Positions 27,387-36,282 of a stretch of DNA of 64,000 nucleotides are shown piece by piece. Numbering within the stretch: the first letter of the stretch is position 1; the number at the start of each line of letters is the position of its first letter. Source of the DNA: Nostocoides sp. F2B08. Its GTDB lineage: Bacteria; Actinomycetota; Actinomycetes; Actinomycetales; Dermatophilaceae. A program made the translations under genes and the position numbers. The notes under the pieces are model-generated. The model was given only the letters and a program-made list of their open reading frames with translations, had not been told where the DNA came from and did not search any database. The DNA lies in NCBI RefSeq assembly GCF_009184895.1, contig NZ_WESE01000012.1, positions 12,580 to 76,579 on the forward strand. The letters run 5' to 3'.

Positions 27387-27740
27387 GGTCTCTCCTTGGG
27401 CGGCAGGTTCTTCTGTCACCCCTGGAAGGTGCGCGAGGCCGCGCGCTGTGACGGGCCAGGCAGTACTGACGCACCCTTTTTTCCTCGATCTCGCACGCGG
27501 CAGACAGGAGTCTCGGCAAGCCGTGTTTGCGCAGTTCAAAGGCCTGTTGGGTCGGTGCGGGCAAGCGTCAGCGGGGCCCTTGCCAAAGAATGATCTGACG
27601 CTGACCGAGGAGGGCAAGAGAACGGGCAAGGGTGCCCGACTTGAGTGGGTTTGCGTAGGGGGCGACCCACACCAAGTGGACGGGTCGCAGCAAGCACTCC
27701 TACCGTCCGGAGCATGAACCACACGGAGGAGCCAGAAGCC
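27387..27740. promoter_or_regulatory. Divergent promoter region with shared element, copy B
   Basis: A gap of about 350 bp between the T4SS operon (minus) and the sigma-like gene (plus). At 27661-27694 lies the 34-bp element shared with 8748-8781 (one mismatch), ending in GACGGGTCGCAGCAAG at 27679-27694. TGGACG (-35-like) and TACCGT (27701-27706, -10-like) flank an 18-bp spacer that contains the conserved core. An imperfect GTGGGT/ACCCAC inverted repeat precedes it, as it does in copy A. Confidence 0.6.
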
Positions 27741-28631
27741 GTGAAGAAGATCGAGCGGATGTTCCGCCAACACCTGACTGCCCCGGTAGGGGTTGTCTCA
27801 CCCCTCTATCGGCAGTTGACCCAGGAGTGGGCCGATCTGCACGCCACTGCCAGCGTCACGGCGACAGTGCGGCGATGGGGGCGCTCTGAGGAGACCCTGG
27901 TCGACTTCTCGCTACCTGGCCAGATCGTCGACGCCATTGACGCAGCCGGACATGATCGGACCAACGAGCTCCTCCTGGCCCTCATCCGGCTCTTCCAGAA
28001 CGGACATCAGCTCGCCGGCCGCGTCGTGCTCCAGGCGCTCCTGCCCAAGCTAGCCAAGACCGCGGCCCACGCCGGTGGGATGTGCACCTCGAGCAGCGAC
28101 ACGTGGGCCGAGGACCGGCGCCACATCACGATCGCCGAGTTCTGGGATGTCATGGCTGATTACCCCGTGCACCGCCGGACCAGCTCGGTCGCATCCAACC
28201 TCTCGCTGGACACCCTTCATCGCGTCACCGGTGCCCGAAAGCCCCCCGTCGACCTGCCGGTCGACCCCCATGACTTCCGCGACGAAGAAGCCCGAGACGG
28301 TGCTCGGCGGGCATGGTTGGCCGGGCTGAGGACCACCGACTCGGACCCAGTCGAGGAGATCACGCAGGACTCAGATCTCCTTGAGGTCATCGCCTGGGGC
28401 CTACGCAACGCCACGATCAACCGTGATGAAGCACAACTGCTGGTCGCCTCCTACCTGCCCGAGCGCACCACCGGTTTCGGGTTCGCGGCCGTGGCCGAGC
28501 AGCTGGGGCTAACCCAGGCGGCCGTGCGCCAGCGTTGCTCTAGGGCCTCCCGCAAGCTCACCGAGGCCGTCAGGGTCGAGCTGCGCACCCCGGCCCTTGT
28601 CGAGATGGCTGATCAGAGCTTGGTCGCCTGA
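27741..28631 (+). CDS. Sigma-70-region-4-like HTH regulator
   Basis: Predicted 296-aa protein (305 aa if ATG 27714 is used). The C-terminus ends in a helix-turn-helix with FAAVAEQLGLTQAAVRQRCSRASRKL, resembling sigma region 4. The N-terminal 230 residues have no clear sigma region 2. GTG 27741 is supported by GGAGGAG 9 bases upstream; an ATG at 27714 has only a weak GGAG. It faces the T4SS operon divergently, a position that fits control of transfer genes. It may also control the three promoters sharing its own element. The regulatory role is inferred. Confidence 0.65.
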   Translation: MKKIERMFRQHLTAPVGVVSPLYRQLTQEWADLHATASVTATVRRWGRSEETLVDFSLPGQIVDAIDAAGHDRTNELLLALIRLFQNGHQLAGRVVLQALLPKLAKTAAHAGGMCTSSSDTWAEDRRHITIAEFWDVMADYPVHRRTSSVASNLSLDTLHRVTGARKPPVDLPVDPHDFRDEEARDGARRAWLAGLRTTDSDPVEEITQDSDLLEVIAWGLRNATINRDEAQLLVASYLPERTTGFGFAAVAEQLGLTQAAVRQRCSRASRKLTEAVRVELRTPALVEMADQSLVA

Positions 28632-28648
28632 CGCAGCCTCGACACCAT

Positions 28649-28692
28649 AAGCCGGCCCTCGCCCACCCCGAGAGTTGGGTGAGGGCCGGCTT
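28649..28692. terminator. Bidirectional terminator hairpin
   Basis: A 17-bp stem (AAGCCGGCCCTCGCCCA with its complement, one G-T pair) around a 10-base loop. It separates two convergent units: the sigma-like gene on plus and the pilus operon on minus. Position and stability fit a terminator used from both sides. Confidence 0.8.
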
Positions 28693-28709
28693 GTAGGCAG
28701 GAAGCAGCC

Positions 28710-29600
28710 CTACTGGTTGATGACCTGGGACTCCCCCATGGTGATGTTCGTCGTCGTGGTGAAGTCGATCGGGATCGTGCCTGTCTGCCCGATGCCGGAC
28801 CAGTTCACCGTCCAGTACGAGGTCGCCGACACGGTGTAGCGGCCCTGGCGGGTGTAGGTGTGCCCACACTCGGGCGAGCTCTGCTTGCCGTAGCTGTCGG
28901 CGTACGGCACGCCGGGACCGGTGCAGGTAACCGTCTGCCCATCTCCCATGTTCCAGACGATCTTGGCCACCTTCGCGACCGCAGTAACGGTGTAGCCCCG
29001 GGCTGAGGCGGACCTGGTGATCGGCCCCATCGTGCTTTCACCGGGAGACTCGACCCACATCCACGACGGCATCCCGATGATGCCCACCCGGCCAGGAGCG
29101 TCTTCGGGTACCAATCCGATGTCGACGGCGCGGAGATTCATCGACCGCACAGCCTGTTGTGCCAGGACCGCAGGGTCCGGCGGAGGAAGTGACGGGGCTG
29201 ATGCAGCCCAGAACTGAAGAGTTACCGGTGCGCCGAAACGACCGTTCGTAGCCAGACACCCATAGATCGCGCCGTCGGTGCGCCCTTCCCAGATGGGCTC
29301 CGAGCTTGGCGGTTGAGGGCTAATCGGACCCGAGAAGGTGCACTGCTGGCCGTTGATGACCAAGGTGACAACCGACGAGTCTTCGCCGTCGCCGCCGCCG
29401 CCGCCTCCTCCTCCTCCTCCTCCGGCACCGCCTCCGCCACCGCCGGACCCGGGGCCGCCGACCCAGATGACGCAGAGACCGGTTGCAGGATCCGTCTTGT
29501 AACAGGTCGGCTCGTCAGCCTGGGCGGCCGAGCTGGGGACGGCAACGGCCAGGCCTGCCGCCATGAACGCAAGCGTCAACCTTGCTACCCATCTCAGCAT
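28710..29600 (-). CDS. Secreted Gly-rich protein with PKD-like domain
   Basis: Predicted 296-aa protein. A signal peptide (residues 1-29, ending SSAAQADEP) is followed by a long poly-glycine tract (about 52-72) encoded by repeated triplets. A C-terminal PKD-like beta domain (KIVWNMGDGQTVTC, later YTVSATSYWTVNW) completes it. Such proteins close many actinobacterial Tad loci and may be surface-exposed. Its start overlaps the lipoprotein stop by 7 bases. Confidence 0.6.
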   Translation of the reverse strand: MLRWVARLTLAFMAAGLAVAVPSSAAQADEPTCYKTDPATGLCVIWVGGPGSGGGGGGAGGGGGGGGGGGDGEDSSVVTLVINGQQCTFSGPISPQPPSSEPIWEGRTDGAIYGCLATNGRFGAPVTLQFWAASAPSLPPPDPAVLAQQAVRSMNLRAVDIGLVPEDAPGRVGIIGMPSWMWVESPGESTMGPITRSASARGYTVTAVAKVAKIVWNMGDGQTVTCTGPGVPYADSYGKQSSPECGHTYTRQGRYTVSATSYWTVNWSGIGQTGTIPIDFTTTTNITMGESQVINQ

Positions 29601-30220
29601 GTCTTACCCCCCTGGGTGTCGGTGAAGGAGACTCGCCAGTCGTCCGGAGACGGGTATTCGTAGTTGGAGACGCCAATGAGCCACAGCTGGCGCGGCGCGC
29701 GTGTCGCTGGGATTTGCGACTCCCCTGCCTCATTGACCATGTTGATCTTGCTGACATCGACACAGACATCGAGCTGCACCGTAGGGACATCTGGCGGTGA
29801 CTTCTCCAGGTCGAACTGCAGGGCGACGCGCGGGTTCTCGATGGACTCAACCTTGGCTGCGCCCGTTTGCGTCAACATCTGGCCGGTGAAGACGCTGAAA
29901 CGGTTCTCCAGGTCCACTAGTGCGGAAGAGATCGCTACTCCCTTGAAGTCGTCCAACTTGAACGTGTCGGGATCTTGCAGCGACCTATCGGCGACAGCGA
30001 AATACTCCGGGATCTTCTTCTCGGCCGCGGCGATGGCCACTTCCTCGGGGGAGGCGGTCGAGGTCGGGGTGGACGTGGCTGTCGGGGAAGTCGATGTGGC
30101 CGAAGGCGTCGAGGCGGTTGCCGTGGGGGTGTCGCTTCCGGCGCTGTCGCACGCACTCAGGGCAAGGGCCGCCGCGGCGATGGTCGCGATGCTGGCGAGA
30201 TGCTGGGTGGGGCGAGTCAT
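29594..30220 (-). CDS. Tad-locus lipoprotein
   Basis: Predicted 208-aa protein with a lipobox (LALSAC, Cys near residue 24) and a Ser/Thr/Pro/Ala linker (about 26-60), then a globular NTF2-like domain. It is probably anchored outside the membrane and helps the pilus. It lies between the LysM-BTAD gene and the Gly-rich secreted protein. Confidence 0.75.
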   Translation of the reverse strand: MTRPTQHLASIATIAAAALALSACDSAGSDTPTATASTPSATSTSPTATSTPTSTASPEEVAIAAAEKKIPEYFAVADRSLQDPDTFKLDDFKGVAISSALVDLENRFSVFTGQMLTQTGAAKVESIENPRVALQFDLEKSPPDVPTVQLDVCVDVSKINMVNEAGESQIPATRAPRQLWLIGVSNYEYPSPDDWRVSFTDTQGGKTC

Positions 30221-30234
30221 TGGGTGATCTCTTC

Positions 30235-33200
30235 CTAGAGTGCGTTGGCCATGAGTTGGTCGAAGTCTGTTCCTGGAGTCTTGAGCGCCGCGAGTAGCTG
30301 TTCGGTCTCCGGCTCGAGGTCACACTCGAGCTGTTCCGTGATGGTCAGGAGCCTTTCGATTGCCTCTGTCTCCGCAGCCGTGTTCCTTGACTCGTGGGCG
30401 GCGAGGATCCGCAGACGCCAGAGGTTCTCTTGGGCCGGCTCGATCCGCAGGCCGACGACGACGGCTTCCTCAGCGCCGCGCCAGCGGCCATCCATGAGCC
30501 GGCGGCGGGCTAGTTCGTAGGAGGCGTCGACGATCTCGCTGATGAGTCGTTGGCGGATCGGCTCAGCCCAGGCGTACCGCTTTCGATGGGTGCCCTCGAA
30601 GGGGATGCCGCGGACCAGGGCGAGCGCCTCCTCGAGGCGTTCGGTAGTTGCGTTCAGGGGGTCGTGGCCGAGCAGTTGCTCCCAGTCGCCTACATCGGTC
30701 GTGACGGCCGGGTGGAAGGCGTAGCCCTCTCCTGCCTGTATGCGAGGCAGGTACTCCGCGCCGGAGACGGGGTCAGTGCCGACCCATCGGCGCAGCTTGC
30801 TGGTGGCGGTGTTGCGGGTGTTGAGGTTGTCCTCGTTCTTCCGGTCTGGCCAGATCGCGTTGTCGATGGCTGTGTGGGTGGTGCCGGGGGTGAGGGAGAG
30901 ATAGGCGGCGTACTCCAGGAGGCGCGAACGCTTGGTCGGTTCGACCTTGCCGGTGGCATTGAGTAGGTCGACCGGGCCCAGGACGACGATTCTGGGAGCA
31001 GGTATCGGCATGGGGTGCACCTGGGCCGGCGGAACTGCATGGTCGAGCGCGTGGGCGTCGTCCTCCTCGCCGGATGTGCCTGGCGCAACGTGGGCCTCGG
31101 CGGTGAGTTCTGGTTCGGTATCTGCGACTGGCGTGGTGGGGGCAGTGGTCGGGTCTGCTGGGGGCGGATCGGCCGTGGGCGGATCGGTGAGTGGCGGCTG
31201 AGGGCTCAGGTCGTCCTCAGCCGCGAAGGCGTCCTCGGTGGCGTGGGGCTGGCGGGCAGAGATGGTCTCTTCGATGTCGTCGGCGATCGAACCGGAGGTG
31301 GAGGTCTGGGGTCGCTGATCATGGAGGCTCGCCGGGTCGAGAGTAGGCGCGGTCGCGGAGGTTTCTCGGGTGACTGCCTCGAGGTGGTCGAGAGTGATCT
31401 CGGGCATGGCCGAGACCGGGGTGGCCGGTTCGTTGTTGGGGGTGATCGACTCGACCTCGGCCAGGGAGGGCAGAGGGGCGGCTTGCGTGGGGTCCAGTTC
31501 CTCGATGTCAGCAAGAGAGGCGATCTCGAGCAGGTGGCCGTACTGCTCGGCGGGTAGACGCTGAGGGCGCAGCTGGAGTCCGATCGGTGTGAGCACTGCG
31601 TACTCGGGTCCGTCGCCGGCGGTGAGGTCCAGACCCCACTCCCCCACAGTCAGCCCGTTGGTGATCATGGCCATCGCGACACGGGGGAGATCGGTGACAA
31701 GCTGTTCAAGCTGGTTGCGTTGACGGTCGGTGATCTCGCCGGCGAGCAGGACGATCTCTGGGGCCCAGACGTCTGGTGCGGCACCGGTCACCCGGGCATG
31801 GTGCAAGTCAGATGCGCCGTGGGCGGACATGGCCTGGCGGTCGAGCTCGGCCCGGTGGAGCAGGTCCTCGAGGAGTCGGCCGACGGAGGGCAGGTAGCGG
31901 ATACGGCCGGTCTGCAGCGTGTCCTCCAGGTCGGGGAATGCGCCCACCAGGGTGACCTGCAGGTCGTCGGCCCACGTGGAGTTGGCAAGCTCGATGGCCA
32001 GTGCTGCGAGGATCTCGCGGGTGGCAGCGGCGTCCTGGCCGATGACGCCGAGGGTGCCGAGGAACTCGAGGTCCAGCAGCACGTGCCCCTCTTCCTCGTC
32101 GTGGCCGATCGTGACTAGGGCTGGGTAGGGCGCCGGGATGTCGGCGACGTCGACCTCGGCCAGGTCGAAGGTGTTGTCGACCTCGAGCGTCCAGACCGTG
32201 TCGTCGGCGGTGCCGGTCCATGGGGCTGGTAGGTCGGCTGGCTCGGCGAGGTAGAGGTCGAACTGGGTGGCCGTCAGGCGTGCAGCGCGCACGGCCGGCA
32301 GTGCGACACCGTTGTCGGCGCAGCTGCGGGCCAAGGTGCGCAGCGCAACGTCGACCGTCTCGATCGACAAGGCGTCTGCGGTGGCACGCAGCTCTTGCTC
32401 GGCGCGTGCGGCGGCACCGGTGGGCATCGGCATACGCTGGCCGGGACTGCGGCGGCGCTGCTGGGTGCGGCGCTTGGTGGCGAGCAGGGCGATTACGCCG
32501 GCAGCTAGGAGGGCCCCGACGCCGTAGCTGGTGCGGGCCATCCACGGGGGCTCAGACTGCAGGTGGTCGGGGGTGGTGACCGTTGCACCCGTGGGCGCCT
32601 GTGGCTGTGCCTGGGTGGCCGGGGGTGCTGTTTCGGGGGCCTCAGGCGTTGGAGCGGATGGTGCTCCAGTTGCGGGGGCCGCGACCTCCGCGGGGGCTGT
32701 GGTGGACGGGGACTGCGGCTGTGGCGTGACAGGGTCAGGGAGCTCAGGGTGTGTCGTCGACGGGGTGGCCGCACCGGGGATCTTCAGGGTCCAGCCGACG
32801 TCGATCACGTCGGGGTCGGTGAGCTGAGCTCCACCCGGCTGGGTGATTGAGCGAGAGGCCTCGAAGATCTCCGGGTATCGGGTGGCGTCGCCGTACTGTT
32901 CGAGCGCGACCTCGGAGAGGGTGTCGCCCTTCTCGACGACGACGGTGTCGGCTGCACCGTCCTGTGCCGCCGGATCGGGTGTCGGGATGTCCAGGACCCA
33001 CCCGGCCTTGATGAAGCCGGGCTGGTCACCGAGGATCTCCCGGTTCAGGTTGTGGATCTCCTTGTACCGGTGGCCGTCTCCCAGGCGATCGGCGGCGATC
33101 GACCAGAGCGTCTCACCGCGCTTGACTGTGTGGTGGACGGTCTGCGGGGGCTCAGTGTTCTGCTGGGCAGACTGGGCGCTGATGCTCGTATCAGGGTCAC

Positions 33201-33663
33201 CAGTGTGGGTGGCGGGGTCGGCCAGAGGCGCCGGGGCGCTGACGGTGGCGGTGATGTGTGTCGCCGCGATCGCGGTAACCGGTGCCGCGTGTGCGGCACC
33301 CGCCGCCGGGAACGCGACGAAGAGCGTTAGTGCTGTGCCTACCAGCCCGCGGGCGGCGTTCTGCGGGAGGCTCAGGCCTGGCAGTCGCGGTGCTCGAACG
33401 CCGCGCAGACGTGCCAGCACCTCAAGGAGGATGGACACGGTAAGGAACGCCCAGGACGCCCAAGCCACGACCTTGATCACGGCCACGGCCAGGGTTCCGT
33501 CATCGGGCGAGGTCAATGCGTTCTGGAGCTCGTCGAGGCTGGGTACTCCGCTGGTGAAGGGGTTCGCGCCAACAGCAACCAAAACGATGGGCAGCCCGAT
33601 GACGATGCCGAGGATCAGCAGCAGGGCGAGGAGTCCGAGAAGACGGCGTCGGATCACAGTCAC
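30235..33663 (-). CDS. LysM-domain membrane protein with BTAD regulatory domain
   Basis: Predicted 1142-aa protein. It has N-terminal hydrophobic segments (8-32, 60-82, 105-125), two LysM modules (about 177-227 and 240-297) with KRGETLWSIA and EKGDTLSEVA, and a Pro-rich linker. A further membrane helix lies near 380-397, and a large cytoplasmic part ends in a BTAD domain (about the last 160 residues). LysM binds peptidoglycan; BTAD is typical of SARP regulators. The GTG start overlaps the TadG-like stop by 4 bases. It could sense the cell wall and act on pilus or plasmid transcription, but no classic SARP DNA-binding domain is obvious. Confidence 0.8.
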   Translation of the reverse strand: MTVIRRRLLGLLALLLILGIVIGLPIVLVAVGANPFTSGVPSLDELQNALTSPDDGTLAVAVIKVVAWASWAFLTVSILLEVLARLRGVRAPRLPGLSLPQNAARGLVGTALTLFVAFPAAGAAHAAPVTAIAATHITATVSAPAPLADPATHTGDPDTSISAQSAQQNTEPPQTVHHTVKRGETLWSIAADRLGDGHRYKEIHNLNREILGDQPGFIKAGWVLDIPTPDPAAQDGAADTVVVEKGDTLSEVALEQYGDATRYPEIFEASRSITQPGGAQLTDPDVIDVGWTLKIPGAATPSTTHPELPDPVTPQPQSPSTTAPAEVAAPATGAPSAPTPEAPETAPPATQAQPQAPTGATVTTPDHLQSEPPWMARTSYGVGALLAAGVIALLATKRRTQQRRRSPGQRMPMPTGAAARAEQELRATADALSIETVDVALRTLARSCADNGVALPAVRAARLTATQFDLYLAEPADLPAPWTGTADDTVWTLEVDNTFDLAEVDVADIPAPYPALVTIGHDEEEGHVLLDLEFLGTLGVIGQDAAATREILAALAIELANSTWADDLQVTLVGAFPDLEDTLQTGRIRYLPSVGRLLEDLLHRAELDRQAMSAHGASDLHHARVTGAAPDVWAPEIVLLAGEITDRQRNQLEQLVTDLPRVAMAMITNGLTVGEWGLDLTAGDGPEYAVLTPIGLQLRPQRLPAEQYGHLLEIASLADIEELDPTQAAPLPSLAEVESITPNNEPATPVSAMPEITLDHLEAVTRETSATAPTLDPASLHDQRPQTSTSGSIADDIEETISARQPHATEDAFAAEDDLSPQPPLTDPPTADPPPADPTTAPTTPVADTEPELTAEAHVAPGTSGEEDDAHALDHAVPPAQVHPMPIPAPRIVVLGPVDLLNATGKVEPTKRSRLLEYAAYLSLTPGTTHTAIDNAIWPDRKNEDNLNTRNTATSKLRRWVGTDPVSGAEYLPRIQAGEGYAFHPAVTTDVGDWEQLLGHDPLNATTERLEEALALVRGIPFEGTHRKRYAWAEPIRQRLISEIVDASYELARRRLMDGRWRGAEEAVVVGLRIEPAQENLWRLRILAAHESRNTAAETEAIERLLTITEQLECDLEPETEQLLAALKTPGTDFDQLMANAL

Positions 33664-34100
33664 TGGGATACCCCGTCCACGACGCGCACGATTCGGGCCT
33701 CTGCTTGGCCGGTGACGCGCATGCTTCCCAACCCGATGATCGAGAGGAACTTGGTGTTGTAGGTCGACGAGGTGGCGACCCGGATCGTGTTGCCGTTGAC
33801 GATGCTGGCTGTTCCGGTGACGTCGGATGCGTTCAGGTAGGTCTGGGCAGCCGAGACGGCCTGGGCAGCGTTGGCCTGGACTCCGATGCCACGGATGGCG
33901 GCCGGTGCGTTGATCTGCTGGCCGGCGACCCGCGCGGCCTGGTTGGCGATGTTGCGGGTGTGCTGCTGGGCGTGGACCTGGCCGGCGAGGTCGACGACGA
34001 CTCCGACGAGGATGATCATCACGATTGAGGCGGTCGCTAGCCACACCGACACCGATCCGCGCTCGAGTTCCTCCTGCTGGTGGCGCTGGGCGGCCATCAT
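33660..34100 (-). CDS. TadG-like pseudopilin
   Basis: Predicted 146-aa protein. A short basic leader (RGSVSV) precedes one hydrophobic helix (about 18-40) that begins the mature part, then a beta-rich domain. It lacks the Glu at position +5 after Gly and so differs from its neighbours. The ATG overlaps the previous stop by 4 bases. It is probably a minor component of the Tad pilus. Confidence 0.7.
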   Translation of the reverse strand: MMAAQRHQQEELERGSVSVWLATASIVMIILVGVVVDLAGQVHAQQHTRNIANQAARVAGQQINAPAAIRGIGVQANAAQAVSAAQTYLNASDVTGTASIVNGNTIRVATSSTYNTKFLSIIGLGSMRVTGQAEARIVRVVDGVSQ

Positions 34101-34546
34101 CGCTCCCGGAAGGTGTCGAGGGGACTGGTCATGGTCGCGGTGATGGTCCGTGTGCCGGGCAGTCCGGGCACGGCGACGTCGGACAGGTTGACCACACAGG
34201 TGACGGTGGCGGTGACGTTGGCGGGGGTGCCGACCGGGGATGCGAATCCACTGGTGTCCACGCTCACCGACTTGCTGGCGCACTGCAGCTTCTGGTTGGC
34301 CAGGGACGAGGTCGCCCCGCTGACCGCGGATCCGTGTGCTTGGCCCTGGGTGCGAGCAATGGAGGCGGAGCGAGCAGCTTCGGCGGCAGCGGCTTGGACG
34401 GACTGGTCCGCGATGGCCAGGCGGCCGCCAGCGATGATCATCGCGATGAAGAGCAGGAAGGCGGGCACTCCGATGGCAGCCTCGAGCGCCTCAGATCCTC
34501 GATCCGGGGCGCCTTGGGGGCGGATCCTGAAGAACCGGCGTGTCAT
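34097..34546 (-). CDS. TadE-like pseudopilin
   Basis: Predicted 149-aa protein with RGSEALEAAIGVPAFLL at residues 17-33: a Gly-type cleavage site, Glu at +5 and a hydrophobic helix. It is probably processed by the A24 peptidase encoded at 52118-52765. The start overlaps the previous stop. Confidence 0.75.
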   Translation of the reverse strand: MTRRFFRIRPQGAPDRGSEALEAAIGVPAFLLFIAMIIAGGRLAIADQSVQAAAAEAARSASIARTQGQAHGSAVSGATSSLANQKLQCASKSVSVDTSGFASPVGTPANVTATVTCVVNLSDVAVPGLPGTRTITATMTSPLDTFRER

Positions 34547-34959
34547 GTCAGTCGTTCCACCGGCATGGACGCCGACTGGGTGATCTTCGGGGAGACGAAC
34601 GGGATGAGGCTGACCGTGTGGGTGGTCACTGTGATCGAGGCTGTGGTCGCGGTGCGGTTCCCCGAGACGGAGGTGCCTTTGAGGCCGGCCGAGGTGGAGG
34701 AGACGAAGTTGGAGGCGGCGGCGACGCCGGCCGCGTTGGTGCCGTCTGCAGCCGCGGAGACCCGCGCACCTTCCTGGGCTGCGGCCAAGGTGATTGTGCG
34801 GCCCTGGTAGAGCACTGCAGCCTGCACTCCCAGGAAGACCAGGGTGAACAGCGCGGGCATCAGAACCACCATTTGGATGGTCGCCGACCCACGCTCCTGC
34901 CGCGACGCCAACCAAGTGGTCAGGCGCCGCGGCAGGCACGAGGGTCGACGAGAGGTCAT
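34543..34959 (-). CDS. TadE-like pseudopilin
   Basis: Predicted 138-aa protein with RGSATIQMVVLMPALF, a pseudopilin leader whose +5 residue is Gln instead of Glu. An extracellular Ala/Thr-rich domain follows. The ATG overlaps the Flp pilin stop by 4 bases. Confidence 0.7.
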   Translation of the reverse strand: MTSRRPSCLPRRLTTWLASRQERGSATIQMVVLMPALFTLVFLGVQAAVLYQGRTITLAAAQEGARVSAAADGTNAAGVAAASNFVSSTSAGLKGTSVSGNRTATTASITVTTHTVSLIPFVSPKITQSASMPVERLT

Positions 34960-35156
34960 CCGATCTTCCCGGCCTCGGAGGTGACGTAGTTGCGGATGGC
35001 GGTGACGACGATCGCGACGATCGCGATCACCGCGACCGCCCAGAGAACCTTCTCGATGGTCTCCGAGCCGCGTTCGGGCTCGGTGGTGAGCTTCGTGTGT
35101 GCCCTTTCGATCAGGGTCACACCGACGGTGTGAAGTGTTGCGACGAGGTGCAGCAT
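34956..35156 (-). CDS. flp: Flp pilin
   Basis: Predicted 66-aa protein. ERGSETIEKVLWAVAV contains a G-S junction with Glu at +5 and one long hydrophobic helix, the hallmark of Flp-type pilins. It follows the TadC gene after a 217-bp gap with hairpins that may raise pilin output relative to the machinery. AAAAGGGG precedes the ATG. Confidence 0.8.
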   Translation of the reverse strand: MLHLVATLHTVGVTLIERAHTKLTTEPERGSETIEKVLWAVAVIAIVAIVVTAIRNYVTSEAGKIG

Positions 35157-35185
35157 GATGAGGGTCCCCTTTTCTAGTGCGAGCT

Positions 35186-35266
35186 CCGGTCGTGACCGGA
35201 AGGTGCTGGAATGTGGTGCCTGGTGACAACGATTCTGTGGTGTTTCCTACCGAGATTGCATCTCGG
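35186..35266. promoter_or_regulatory. Hairpins in the Flp leader
   Basis: CCGGTC-GT-GACCGG (35186-35199) and CCGAGAT-TGC-ATCTCGG (35250-35266) lie between the TadC stop and the Flp start. They may partially terminate the upstream mRNA, or shape a separate Flp leader. No clear promoter was identified. Confidence 0.4.
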
Positions 35267-35373
35267 CGTGGGTCGGGGGGGCGACGGTCCAACGGTCGCG
35301 GGCCTCAGTGAGGGGTTACGCGGCCGGTGGTTCTGTGTGCGGACTGGGGCTTCCTGCCGTGGCTTCGACGTCT

Positions 35374-36282
35374 TCAGCCCCCCATCACGCGGAGCAGCTG
35401 AGGGGCGATGAGGATGACCATGAAGACCACGCCGAGCAGGGACATCGGCATGCTCATCCGCTCCCCCGTCGCGTTGGCCTTGGCCAGCTCTTCGTTCAGC
35501 ATGGCTGAGCGCAGGGCACTGGATCGTGCCCGCAGGTTGCTGTAGACCTGTGAGCCCTCCTTGCTCAGTCGCATGATGTCGGCCAGGTCGTCCAGTTCGG
35601 GCAGTCCGAGCTCGTCGGCGAGCGCGTTCAAGGCGTCCCAAGGCGCCAGGCCGGACCAGCGGGAGCGGGCGAGTTCTTCACCGATGCGTTGGAACACCCA
35701 GGAGTCGCCGACTTCGGCGGCGAGCTCCATGGCCTGGCGGGACCCTGAACCGCCGAGACGTTCGAGGGCGACCAGGTCGGTGTAGGCGCCCAGTGCTCGG
35801 CCGAACTCGGCTCGGGCGTGGCGTGCGTCGGTGCGCACGTCGAGGTCAGGGGTCAGGAACAGCGCGATCGCGAGCAGGACCGAGCCGGCGACTGGGATGA
35901 GGATCGGGATGGACCAGCCCAAGACCACGAAGAAGTAGGACAGCACGGGTGCGATGACGAGCCCGGCGATGCCGTAGAGGACCTTCTTGCCGTAGAAGCG
36001 GTGGACTGGGATGCGTAGGAGTGCGAGTTCCTTGGTGGGGGTTTTGCCCCACCAGGCGGCGGGGAATCGCCTGATCGCCCAGATGCCGAGGCGGTCGGGG
36101 GTGGAGCTGGCGGACATGGTGGGGGCGGCGGCGGCCGCTCGGGCGCGGACTCCTTCTGGGGAGTAGCGGTGGACGACGTCGACGGGGTCGGGGTCGGCGG
36201 GCAGCAGGCGCCACAGGATCAGTGACAGGCCGAGACCGATGAGGGATCCGCCGAGAAGTGCGAGTTGCAGGCCGGTGGTCAT
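35374..36282 (-). CDS. tadC: TadC-like type II/IV secretion F protein
   Basis: Predicted 302-aa protein with membrane segments near 5-23, 103-145 and at the C-terminus (about 278-298), and a central T2SF-type cytoplasmic domain. It pairs with TadB to form the inner-membrane platform of the Tad pilus. The ATG overlaps the TadB stop. Confidence 0.82.
   Translation of the reverse strand: MTTGLQLALLGGSLIGLGLSLILWRLLPADPDPVDVVHRYSPEGVRARAAAAAPTMSASSTPDRLGIWAIRRFPAAWWGKTPTKELALLRIPVHRFYGKKVLYGIAGLVIAPVLSYFFVVLGWSIPILIPVAGSVLLAIALFLTPDLDVRTDARHARAEFGRALGAYTDLVALERLGGSGSRQAMELAAEVGDSWVFQRIGEELARSRWSGLAPWDALNALADELGLPELDDLADIMRLSKEGSQVYSNLRARSSALRSAMLNEELAKANATGERMSMPMSLLGVVFMVILIAPQLLRVMGG

Noticed and set aside
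35174-35641. Minus-strand frame across the TadC 3' end and Flp leader
   Set aside because: It overlaps tadC in another frame and lacks a ribosome site; the region is better explained as a leader with hairpins.
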